DNA from: Hermodice carunculata
Taxonomy: Eukaryota; Annelida; Polychaeta; Eunicida; Amphinomidae
Reading direction: 5' to 3'
Length of the DNA stretch: 64,000 bases
NCBI GenBank assembly: GCA_964020975.1
Contig: OZ026624.1
Coordinates: forward strand, 64,160,208 to 64,224,207
Positions 47,181 to 57,116 of this stretch are shown one piece after another; within the stretch, counting starts at the first letter, position 1; every line of letters starts with the position of its first letter. The notes under the pieces were generated by a model that was not told the origin of the DNA, did no database searches, and saw only the letters and a list, made by a program, of their open reading frames with translations. The position numbers were made by a program, and so were the translations under genes.

Positions 47181-48780
47181 CATGATACAGCAAAATGGGA
47201 CTCAGTTCAAAGTTTTGCACTGAAAGAGTTAAGAAGAGGGGTTAAGATTTTGACCAGTAATGGGCATTCAGATTGTGTATAGATATACATAGAGTAGTTG
47301 AGTCAGCTGTCATGTAGCAAAGAAGATTAATTCAGTTGGGTCATATGGACATCAGTGGAAACAGACTAAATCTGTGGATGGTTCATTTTGTAGCCCCAGT
47401 AAGGAACCGAAAAGGTACACTCCTGTGGGCTTCAGTGTCTGTTATTGAATATTTTTAAGCATAGTGGATTTAAGATTACTTCAACCAGGGGGAAAGAATG
47501 AAAAAGATAGCCCATTGCATAGCACTTTACTTCAGGACCAACAGGAAATTCCTTGAGAAGGACAGAGACCTCTACCATGACTGATGCATGGATAGTATGA
47601 GTTTGACAGGACCTGCTTTTCTCCCAAGAAAAGGGGGGTGGAGCAGGGACCTCCAGGGAATATTGATGAAGGTTATAAAATTGGCCTAGAGGAAGGTGAA
47701 GAATGTTAGAGGATTTAAAAATAACAGCTGGTACGAAGTATGGAAAATTATAGGGGCTTCCAGTGTACAAGTGTGGTAAATGAACACATCCAGTATGAAA
47801 GGATAGAAAAAAGAAAGAAGAAAAAAATACCCTTTACCCCCTCCAAAGCCACTGGATCACATATCTGTCAACATCCAGTAGAATAAATGTGCACAAGGAG
47901 CAGAGAGCTGTGTGGTGAAAATAGACACTCAGTGACCTGGGGTAACAGTGTTATCATTGGCAAAAGCTCACTAACATTGATGTATATGTTATCTCAGCAA
48001 AACAGATTCTTGGAACGGACTGTTGTCATAACAATGTTGTGAAGTGGTAATCACATGGATCAAAATGAAATTTCTCTCAACTTCTGTGCAAAGATTCTTA
48101 TGCCTCTTCCTGATCCTGGGGAGCAGGCATTATGTACTCGGGCTTTCTGTCCATACTAACATCCTTCAATCTGTCGGTCATTCCAGCCAGCCAGTCTTTG
48201 TATGGTGGCAATATTTCCAAAAATGCCTTGATACATTTTGCTGAAATTTGGTACACAAGTACCTCATAAGACTTGAGGTGAACTGACCTGATTTCTGAGT
48301 GACTGACCGATTTATATCTATTACTGTGACCTATTAGTGATGAACAAGCAGAGAGTTGGAGTATTTGGTCAAAGTGCACTAAGCCATCCAGGGTGTCTTT
48401 ATATCATAATGGTGATAAATCTGTTTTAAAATTCATGCCTGCTATTTCATCAGTACCCATGATGTGCCTATCAAAAAAAATTATCGTAAATTGAAAAGAT
48501 GTCATATGATATATTCGTGGAATTAAGTCCCATAGACTGCATCTGGATTAGGACATTTTTCTTTGTATTATACTTTATTGCAAGATGTTGAATTTCCAGG
48601 TTATATATATAGGGCATGCCATACTTGCCTAAAGATGCATATATCCTCCTAACTTGAAAAAGTTTATATCTCATTTTAAGGAAACTGAATGCAGAGATAG
48701 CTTAAGGATAGGGACAGTTTGTCATTCCCAAGGGGATGGAGGCAGTATAGTTGGGGTTTGTCCAGCTGATCCCCCACCCA
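47181..48780. other. No gene; a weak pearl-type fragment near 48150-48300
   Basis: Unique sequence except for CTTGATACATTTTGCTGAAA and TTTGGTACACAAGTACCTCA (48225-48268). These recur as CATCAATATTGCTGAAATTT and GGTACACAGATACC at 49023-49058 and so mark a dispersed repeat. Confidence 0.35.
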
Positions 48781-49084
48781 TCCATCTGGTCGTCTGTCTG
48801 TCTGTTCAGTGAATGTTCCTTATAGTAGTACCTGTTGTGTTAGACCACCCTTCTGCCAGCAAAGAGTGGTCTCATACTGCAGGTAGTCTTAAAAGGCAGC
48901 TAAATTTATTAGATTGACTCTAGTGTTGTGAAAGTGTGGTCTTAAAAAGATGTGATCTCTTATTAGAGGTGGTCTGTAGAGCAAGTACATGTACCAGTGT
49001 ACCTTGATAATCACAAAAATGTGCATCAATATTGCTGAAATTTGGTACACAGATACCTGTACCTTATAAGTGGTAAAACGAACT
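48781..49084. mobile_element. Decayed TA-MITE copy beside a GTCTGTCTGT tract
   Basis: A tetramer stretch (GGTCGTCTGTCTGTCTGTTC) is followed by AGTAGTACCTGTTGTGTTAG with ACCACCCTTC, GAGTGGTCTCATACTGCAGG and GTGGTCTTAAAAAGATGTGA, then an end GTACCAGTGTA near 49001. The module order matches the TA-flanked family but both ends are eroded. Confidence 0.4.
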
Positions 49085-49263
49085 AACTACTGTAAATGTA
49101 CATATTTTCATGTGTATAAATTTTCACGGTTTTTGCATTTCAGGCATTTGGCTGAATTTTTAGTATCACGATTTTGAACATAATTCCTATCAAATCAATG
49201 TTCACTGGATATTTATTTTCACGCTTATGTGCCATCAGCGAAATATGTGAAAATAGAAATACA
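49085..49263. mobile_element. Palindromic MITE-like repeat, third family, copy 3
   Basis: The left arm TACTGTAAATGTACATATTT with TCATGTGTATAAATTTTCAC, and the inverted right arm (CCTGTATTTCTATTTTCACA), match the arms of 24275-24487. The length is about 180 bp. Confidence 0.45.
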
Positions 49264-52033
49264 GGGGGAAGTCAAATTGCTCTTATCTGAACCTGTACTA
49301 TACAAATTTAGTAATTATGGTTTGTTTGACAGGTATTCTTCTTTCATAATGAAGCTCTGCATTTATAAGCAAAACTTCACGTATTTAGCTAATTCATCAT
49401 TTACCATGTTCATATTTATTCATTATTATGTGGGTTGTCTTTGCTGAATATTTAGCTTAGACAAGTAGCTGCTACTCAGAGAGACACGTACGGGTAAAAG
49501 GCTCCGAAACATGTTGAGTAGTTACCTGCTGAAGACCCTTTAATTTATTTGGGCTAATACAGCCTATGTCAAAATTTTACAGAGGAACATGTGCAATATG
49601 GACAATAGTACTTCTATATGTATATAGGTTAGACAGGGACAGGTTAGCTTATGGAGAGTAAAGAGTTTGGACTGCGGAATAGGGTAATGACTACTAGGAA
49701 GTGGTTCTTGGCAAAAAGACACAAATACAATACAACGAAATAAAAGCAATTTACAGTAGTGACTAGTGTATGCTTTCGGTCGCAGATGTCACATTTTCAG
49801 TGGCAGACAGTTGCATTTGGTGATGGAAAGTGGCGTTCAGTGGGATTCTGTGGCACACCGCACCTGAGTGCCAGTAGTTGCCACTGAAGGCAAGCAGGAG
49901 CAGTTACTGGTGCAGTGGCGGACTGCGGTGCCCAGCGGCACACCCTCTTAATTGCATTTCTACCACCGGCTGCAACTGACCGCTGCTCTTTGCTGCTGTG
50001 TGTGGATCACTGTCCAGTATTGTGAGCAAAATGACAAATCTTGTGGAATCTTCAACTGGATGGAAAACAAAGCCTGGTACATTATCCATGCATGCAAATG
50101 CAAGCCATGTCAAATGACAAAAATATATTGCTGTTTTTTCTTTTTTTTTTTTGTTTTTTTTTGTTTTTTGTTTTTTGTTTTTTTAGAACGGCCAGTCCAT
50201 GTGAGACCTGGCACATGTGGAAAGGTACTGTGAAAAAGGAATTACAAAAAAAAAAAAAAAAAAAAAAACCTTTTTACTAAATATATGAAAGGATATAAAA
50301 TGTGAAGATGGCACAAGAGACAAGGTGACTAAGTGGTATGACTGTGGCCAGCAGTACTGGCAACCCAAGATGCCTATTTTCACCTGCCAGTCCCCGAGAC
50401 AGGGCGTTGATTTAGGAGCCCAATATATGAAGACAGACCCATTGCCTGTGAACTTCCTCAGCTGGGACAGCCCTCTACCTGCCCCTGCCAGCCAATTCAT
50501 CTTGGGTTATGGGGACCTCTTGCCTTCATATGCAGCTTTTGTTACTGTTTCAACCTGAGTGTGGGCCATTATTGGGGAAAATATTGCAGAGAAGCAAAGG
50601 GCACTGGTTGAGATGACACTGTGTACTGGGGTATGATTAGGGCTTTCTTCCTAGGCACGTCATCTTTTCTCTGTGACATCAGGCACTCTGTCAGTTGAGC
50701 AAAAGCTAATGAAAGTGATCGCATTTCATCATAAACATTTATACATGTTACATGAGGACTTGATCAATGAGCTTTGCTACAGTGGCCAATGGAAGGCAGT
50801 GATGAATCTTCCTTGTGTTGTCTGTATGCTGCAAGCTTTACCGTCATATAGATATACACCATAAAAAACATAGAGAGGAAAGTATTAGGTTATGTAAAAC
50901 TACTGACACATACATGTATTTTACACTTACAAAATTAAGGACTGTGACTGAGTCCAGAAGACTTCAACAAACCAGACTCATTGGAAGATCAAGTGACCTT
51001 TGTTACAAAGATGCAAACATATATCAAAGTCCCCATGCTTTTGGAATTGAGGATTGACTGTTGCTAATATCTTGAATATAATGTACCCGTCACGCATACT
51101 TTCTAACATACAAGTAGCATCATTGTCTTTGCAAGCAGAATAATCTTTACTGTTGGTTATTCTGTACATACAGTAGATGACAAAATCACCATGATTATAG
51201 AGTATTTATGGACTGTTTGTTTCTTTAGGTTCTGTGGTTTTGGGGGGTTATTTTTGAGCGCCTTTCTGTTCTTTCCTCCAAAATTCTGTAGGTGTCAGTT
51301 TGAATTTTCATGAAATATGCAGTGCATAGGAATGTGAAAAATGTAATAATATGCAGTGAGCAAAAATACCAAAGCAAACCAGTTGCAATGAAAAGCCCCC
51401 CCCCAAAAAAAAGCAAAAAACAAACAAACAAAAAAAACATGGTTTTCACCCAGAAATTTTGAAAGACTAGGAGGATTGCCCTATATTGCAAAATAAAGCC
51501 CTGGCTTCCAAATCATTGAAATGGAGCTGCTAGTTTTAAAGCCCTAATTTCTGTTGATAAGCCCCAGAGTTCTTGGATTGTATGGATTTGGGAAATACCC
51601 TGAAAAAAAGCTCAACCTTGCCAGTTAAGAAACAAAATTTTCAAAATCCATTTTTGTGAAGAAAATGTTATCAGTTTTCTCTTTCCATGTCATCCCCAGA
51701 CTGAATTCATAATTTACAGATGTGACAGCAACAACAACTGAATCCTGAGGTAACTAAATGCAAATGTATTGGCATGCAACTTTTTCCCATTAAAAATGAC
51801 CAAAAGTCCAGTGCTGTAAATGTCAGCTTTTTTTTTTTCAATCAGCAATGACACAGGTGACTAGTGAAGAGCTGCCATTAGTGCAGGCTGGTTCAAGTTC
51901 CCAGTGGGTTAATGGTTTTGTAGAAGTCCCAGCACGATGAGCAACATGTACAAAGGCTACAATATTTGACCCCAAAGTATACAGAAAGTACATATGGAAA
52001 ACTGCAAGGATTACATTTTCAGTTCCTTTGACA
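49264..52033. other. No supported gene over 2.8 kb
   Basis: Low-complexity tracts dominate in places: T-rich 50136-50186, an A-run at 50246-50268, and C/A tracts at 51397-51437. Frames of 60-105 codons here are carried by those tracts. A 77-codon frame at 50325-50558 (CGQQYWQPKMPIFTCQSPRQ...) is the least repetitive but lacks splice support. Confidence 0.35.
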
Positions 52034-52217
52034 TACAGTGAAACCTGTTTTGAGAGACCACCATAATGAAAGACCACCTGCCTTTTAAGACCATATTTGC
52101 AAAGTCCCCTTTGCCATTTTTCCCATGCTATTGCACCTCCATTGAGAGACCACCTGCCTAATGTGACCACTTTTAAGCCAGCCCTAGGGGTGGTCTCTCA
52201 AAACACGTTTCACTGTA
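52034..52217. mobile_element. TA-flanked mariner-type MITE, copy 3 (best preserved)
   Basis: It runs from TACAGTGAAACCTGTTTTGA to ACACGTTTCACTGTA, 184 bp including the flanking TA. Inner modules are GAAAGACCACCTGCCTTTTA, GAGAGACCACCTGCC and GGTGGTCTCTCAAAA. It is collinear with copy 2 (4457-4641) at an estimated 85-90% identity. It sits beside the 3' end of LINE B. Confidence 0.8.
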
Positions 52218-52499
52218 TTTGGAGTCAGACTCTGAATCAATTTATCTAACATAAAGTGTACAATGATATTTAATAAGCTGTGATAGCAGTTGAAAGGAAA
52301 CATTTGGTACAGCCCCATATGAATAAAATATATAAATTTCAATGATATCACGAAATCATATGAGAAGTCAGGACAACCCCCACTAAGGAAATCTGGTACC
52401 ATGCGAGCTACTTACAGAGAAATGACTAGATAATGTAGACCATGGCTAAGAAACAAACATAAGACTACTTAAAGTACACAGAAAATAAATGGAAGAGAG

Positions 52500-54890
52500 A
52501 CAGAAAAGTTTGGTACATGAATCTAGCCATTACAAATGTAACTGCCTGGAATAGAACAAGTTTCAGAATATTTATCTATGAGAAATAGTTTTACATATTT
52601 AGCAAAACGAGAATAAGAGTGTGTGGTAACTTTTTCAGTGATATTTGCTGGTGTTTCGTTAATTAAAGATGGAATAAAATGACAAAAAGCAACTTTGAAT
52701 GGTGCGTCATGGAAGGTAATGGGTATACATAGCAATGAGCCTGTCAGTGTCTTGTATAAATGAGTGACTGGCAATTCAGCAAACATATTATCAAAATATC
52801 TAGGTAGTTGGTTTTACTGTATTCACAGTAAAAAAGTTAGAGCTTTTTGATGCAGCAATTCATTGATTTTCAGCAAATTGTACTACTTGAGTAAAGGCTC
52901 AGTGTGCATTAAAAGAACTACTGATAAGGCAGATAGCTTTTTTATGTAGTTTTTCGAATCGATCACAGGAATGACCCCATGCAAGGATGGAACAGGTTAA
53001 ATGAAGTGAAAAAAGTGAGACATATATTAGCAAGAGACCTTTCACAGGTGTCATATTTTGTAATCACCTTAAAATACCCATTAATGTGGGAAAGTTTGTT
53101 AGCTGTTTTATTAAGGTGGACATGTCAATTTCCATTCTCATGGATCACAAGATGTAAGAAGTCAAATTCAGCAGTTCTTCCTATTGGAGCAACATTAAGT
53201 CTGAGATCCTGATTCAGATTAATTATGCACTGTGGAAAGTTAATCAAATACTTAGTTTTTGGAACATTTAAAGATAATTTGTTTCCTGTGCGCCAGCTAG
53301 TGAACTTTTCTTAATGCAAGATTTATAACAACTGATAAGTTACCATTTTCAGTGGCAGGGTGAGCATGTAATAAAAAGAGCATAAGGAATTTGTAAGTGT
53401 CATATCATCAGCATAAGAAATAGCACCAAACATCCGGGAGGCAAGATAAATATCATTTAAATATATTATGAATATAAAGGGTCCAAGAATAGATCCTTGG
53501 GGCACACCTGTGGTAACAGGTAATGGCTCTGAGCTTTCACTGTCAAATTCCACAAATTGTTGTCTATTTCAAAGATAACTTTCGAACCAATTTAGAGCAT
53601 TACCATATGTATTCCATAATATTTCAATTTGTAAAGTTTTGTCATCTAGAGTATCAAAGGCTTTGGATGAGTCCAGGTATATATACTAATTGGTATTTCT
53701 CCTGAATCAGGTATTTGGTAAATTCAGTCAATGAATTCAAGTGGTGCAGTTTTAGTAGAGTTAAACCATCTGAAACCGTGCTTGCTGTTATAGAATGAAT
53801 CATTTGATTTGATTTCTTTTTTCTTTTACCGGGGTCACTGGCTCAGTATGGCAATACTGGTCTGCCGCCAGGCCCTTACATTTCTTCTTTTTTTTCAGTG
53901 CGAAAAAATAATACAACTGATGGTAAACTACTTTTTTGAATATTTAGAAAAGGCTTGGAGCAGAGAAACACGGCTGTAATTATGGAGAATAGTGCTGTCC
54001 CTCTTTTCATGTATGGGTTATAAATTTGTTAGGTTGAGTTTCTCAGTGGATGTACCTGCATTCAGTGACTGGTTGATGATCAGAGCCAAAGGCTTCCAAA
54101 TAGACGAAGCAGCACCTTTTAAAAATTTAGTTGAGAGAGCATCATGACCACAGCTTACTTTTGGTTTCAGCCTATTTAGAAAAGTTTGCACATCATCTTC
54201 AGATACATTAAAGATGAGAAGATATTGTTGCTTTTATGTTCTTGGCAAGACATGAAGTGTGGTACTTTTGACAGGTTTAGTTTTCATACTAATTTTGGTC
54301 CTGTTTCAGTGAAAAATGTATTAAGGCATTGAACAATTTCAGTTTTGTTGGATATATTGGTACCATCTACTTTGAAAAATGGTGAGAAATATTTCTTTAT
54401 TTTGTTTACATTTAGTACCAATCTTACAGTATCCCAAGTGTTTTTGAGGTCTCATTTGTATTAATCGAATTGGTGATGTTAATGTTCATGTTTCTGTTTG
54501 TAGATAGTTCTGTTTAGAATTTGATTATATGTTTTAAACATGTTAAATTTTGTTTAATAGTTTGAAATTGTGGATTATTTTGATTTGCACATTTTAGTTC
54601 TCTGTGCAAAGAGTTCCTATACTTGACTGATCTCATAATGCCTTGAGTAATCCAGGGGGGTAACTTGTGTATGTATTGATTGTATTTAAAAAGTTAAAAA
54701 GTCATGTGTTTTTCTTTGGCTCATTGTATAATAACTAAGAATTCGTTGCACTTTTTATTGGCGGTCCAAATACAGGTTTTATTTGAGTGTTAGACATATA
54801 TCAGTATCATAAAGCTCTTGATTGAAATTCTGCCTATAGACTGAGGGTTATTTACCTGAACTTTTTGTGGATTTAGGTGGACAATTAAGT
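52500..54890 (-). mobile_element. Degenerate LINE of Jockey/CR1 type (linker, reverse transcriptase, C-terminal part)
   Basis: On the minus strand LINE landmarks occur in order. Near 54650 is a PPWIT linker remnant. Near 53990 is PIHEKRDSTILHNY, matching KKGD...NYRP. Near 53650 is AFDTLDD. At about 53508-53491 is GVPQGSILGP, and at 53415-53404 the catalytic YADD. Near 53200 is RTAEFDFLHLVIHENGNW. At 52786-52530 is the C-terminal LPVTHLYKT...KYSETCSIPGSYICNG region. Several frame changes and stops interrupt it, so it is inactive. The GVPQGSILGP..F.IYLNDI form fits the Jockey/CR1/I group; a finer clade needs an alignment. A foreign insert lies near 53818-53905. Confidence 0.8.
53818..53905 (-). 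mobile_element. Short insert nested in the LINE
   Basis: Between the NYRP/fingers part and the HGFR motif of LINE B, about 85 bp do not fit the reverse-transcriptase reading. On the minus strand they read AAGGGCCTGGCGGCAGACCA, then CATACTGAGCCAGTGACCCC, then end in AAATCAAATCAAATG. A pentamer tail of this type is common at 3' ends of SINEs and RTE-like LINEs, so I infer a truncated retroelement end. Confidence 0.4.
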
Positions 54891-55119
54891 TTAACTCTTT
54901 CAGCACCAATCACGTCTAAAGACGATTTACTAAAGTGAAACTGGTCTGAATTATCATGAGGATCTCAGATTCATATTCTTCGTAGAAAGACCTTTTATTC
55001 AAGTACCAGCATGCCTCTAGTTTCAGAGAAAATATCCCAGGTCAACAGCTTTTCTCGAGAGCAATGCACATCGAGAAAAGCTGTTGCCGCAGTGCAAAAT
55101 TTGGCACTTGACCAGTTAA
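54891..55119. mobile_element. TTAA-bounded piggyBac-like MITE (subfamily 1), copy B
   Basis: TTAA at 54891-54894 and 55116-55119 bounds a 229-bp element with left end TTAACTCTTTCAGCACCAAT. It is the reverse orientation of 31971-32218 and matches it throughout (GGATCTCAGATT, AGTACCAGCATGCCTCTAGT). The internal hairpin pairs AACAGCTTTTCTCGA with TCGAGAAAAGCTGTT. It abuts the decayed LINE at its left. Confidence 0.75.
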
Positions 55120-55689
55120 TTTTCTGATGAAAATACAAAGCAAAGGCACAGCAGCAATGTAGGAAAAAAAGAATTCATCCAACCAGTTTCATCGTTTGAG
55201 TGGCTCATCAGGCAGAGATAACAGTTACGACTTCTGCTTATATTATACTATTATGTGAACAGAAAAGATTAACATACTATGATGAAGTACACACACAGGT
55301 CAGTCAAGATAACTGGCCTGGGTAGTTACTCCACCAGTCTTATGAATTAATGGTCAGCCGCGTGTAATTTACACGTGCTGTAGTGTCATGTTCCTTGATG
55401 TGAGGGGCATTGTTGATAGTCAGTGGGAAGTCCCATTAGTATCCGGGGATCGCTTCTTGGTGCAAAAATGGGGGTTTTTTGCATATGAAAGAGGGGATTT
55501 AAAGAAAATATGGAGTGGATCCTGGTTAGTTTCCTTGTTCTCAGAAAGTAGTAAGAGGTAATTAATTCTGGGTGCTGCGTACAGTTTTATTATATTGTAG
55601 CTGTTAGGTGATAAAGACAAGTGTTTTTATTTATGCTTTTAGTACATGAGGGAATGAGCATAGAACAATAAAACTTAAGCATAACAGGA
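55120..55689. other. Unique stretch, possibly 3' part of the Penelope-like remnant
   Basis: No frame of note. CCTGATGAGCCACTCAAACG (minus strand, about 55220-55201) has the look of sequences found near Penelope-like element ends, but I could not confirm a structure. Confidence 0.25.
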
Positions 55690-55905
55690 AGGGAATATGC
55701 TCATGTCCCCATGATCATGACCTCGAGACCATGAGGTTCCATGGTGCAAAGCTGATGAATCCAACGATACTCTGTCTGTAATCTAAGTGCTTGTGTTTTA
55801 TGCAGCTTAGGTGGGGTATGAATACGTTCTACAATTTGTACTTTCAAATCTAGGCCAGTATGGTCGCCTCTGGCAAAATGTCTCCCCAAGGGGTACTGCA
55901 TATCC
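55690..55905 (-). mobile_element. Penelope-like element fragment, C-terminal GIY-YIG domain
   Basis: The minus-strand peptide YPLGRHFARGDHTGLDLKVQ...RLQTEYRWIHQLCTMEPHGL matches the end of the GIY-YIG endonuclease of Penelope-like elements, where a 'HF....H...DL.v.ii' segment is followed by 'R...E..WI..L.T..P.GLN'. The reverse transcriptase and the beginning of the endonuclease are missing or unrecognisable. It is a broken, truncated relic. Confidence 0.6.
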
Positions 55906-55944
55906 CTTTTTCGTTATCAACTATATAAATGCCAGCCAGTAGTT

Positions 55945-56010
55945 TCATACCTGTATCCACTATCAGGGCAACCTTCTCCACTGAGCTCGATCTTTGACCC
56001 AGCAACCCCC
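55945..56010. repeat. Dispersed ~65-bp block shared with 22432-22495
   Basis: ACCTGTATCCACTATCAGGG...CTCGATCTTTGACCCAG repeats the earlier block at an estimated 80-85% identity in the same orientation. On the minus strand both keep the reading SxxEKVAxIVDTG open, so it may be a relic of a coding repeat. Confidence 0.5.
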
Positions 56011-56090
56011 CTAGGTCCCTCTGCCCAGTGCTGCTACTTACCCCTACCACAACCAAATCATAACAACAGGTTTTGTTGCTTTTTACCTCA

Positions 56091-57116
56091 GCTGACTTGT
56101 CAGTCAGCTGAGGTTTTTTGAGGGTCCGTCATCCGTCCGTCGTCCGTCCATCCGTCCGTCGTCCACAATTCACATTTTCGACTTCTTCTCAAAAACCGTC
56201 AGCCAGATTCACTTCAAACTTGGTGGAGATGTGCCTTGGGTGGGTCTCTAACAAGTTTGCTCAAATGGTCACGGTCCAGTGATTTTTGGATTTTTTATGA
56301 ATTTTTTTGTTCTTTTTTTGGGTAAATCTTAAAAAATCTTCTTCTCCGAAACCGCTCACCCAATTGCTTTGATATCACACAGGAACACTCCCTGGGACTC
56401 CTAGTTCTTAATTGTTCACCAGGTGGCCCTGCAATTTTTTCCTAATTTTTTATGAATTTTTGTGTGTTATAGCTATTTTCGACTTCTTCTCCAGAACCAT
56501 CACTCAGATTAAGCTGAAACATGGCGGATATGTTCCTTGTAGAAGGGTCAAACAAAGTTGTACACTATGTGGGAATGCTGCAGATTCCTGATTTTTAACG
56601 ATTTTTTCAATTCTGGTACTTTTCGGTCAATGCAGCTTTCCTATTGATTACTATGGAAGTCAATGGGCATTCTAATGCTAATTCACATTTTCAACTTCTT
56701 CTCCAAAACCGTCATCCAGATAAACTTCAAACTTGGTGGCAATGTACCTTGGGTGGGTTTCTACCAATTTTGTTCACGTGGTCTTGCTCCAGTGATTTTG
56801 GATTTTTAATGAATTTTTTTGTTCTTTTTTTTGGACAAATCTTAAAAAATCTTCTTCGGCGAAACTGCTTACCCAAATGCTTTGATATCACACAGGAAGA
56901 CATCTAGGGACTCCTTGTTGTTAATTTGTTCACCAGGTGGCGCTGCAGTTTTTTTCTAATTTTTTTTTGTGAATTTTTGTGTGTTATAGATATTTTCGAC
57001 TTCTCCAGAACCGTCACTCAGATTAAGCTTACACTTAGTGGATATGTTCCTTATGGAAGGGCCAAACAAAGTTGTTCACTGTGTGGGAATATTGCGGATT
57101 CCGGATTTTTAATGAT
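56091..57116. mobile_element. Pearl/Helentron-like element, first head, two core units
   Basis: The head is a long hairpin (CCTCAGCTGACTTGTCAGTCAGCTGAGG, 56086-56114), then TCCGTCCGTCGTCCGTCCAT tetramers, then two ~516-bp core units beginning near 56165 and 56683 (ATTCACATTTTCGACTTCTT). Each unit contains CACTTCAAACTTGGTGG, TCACCAGGTGGCSCTGCA and TATGGAAGTCAATGGGCATT. It breaks off without the usual tail exactly where the second head begins. Confidence 0.7.

Noticed and set aside
55185-55225. Hammerhead ribozyme of a Penelope-like element (CTGATGAG...GAAAC on the minus strand)
   Set aside because: The two core boxes are present, but the bases between them do not form stem II and no complementary stem I or III with a cleavage triplet could be found by eye.
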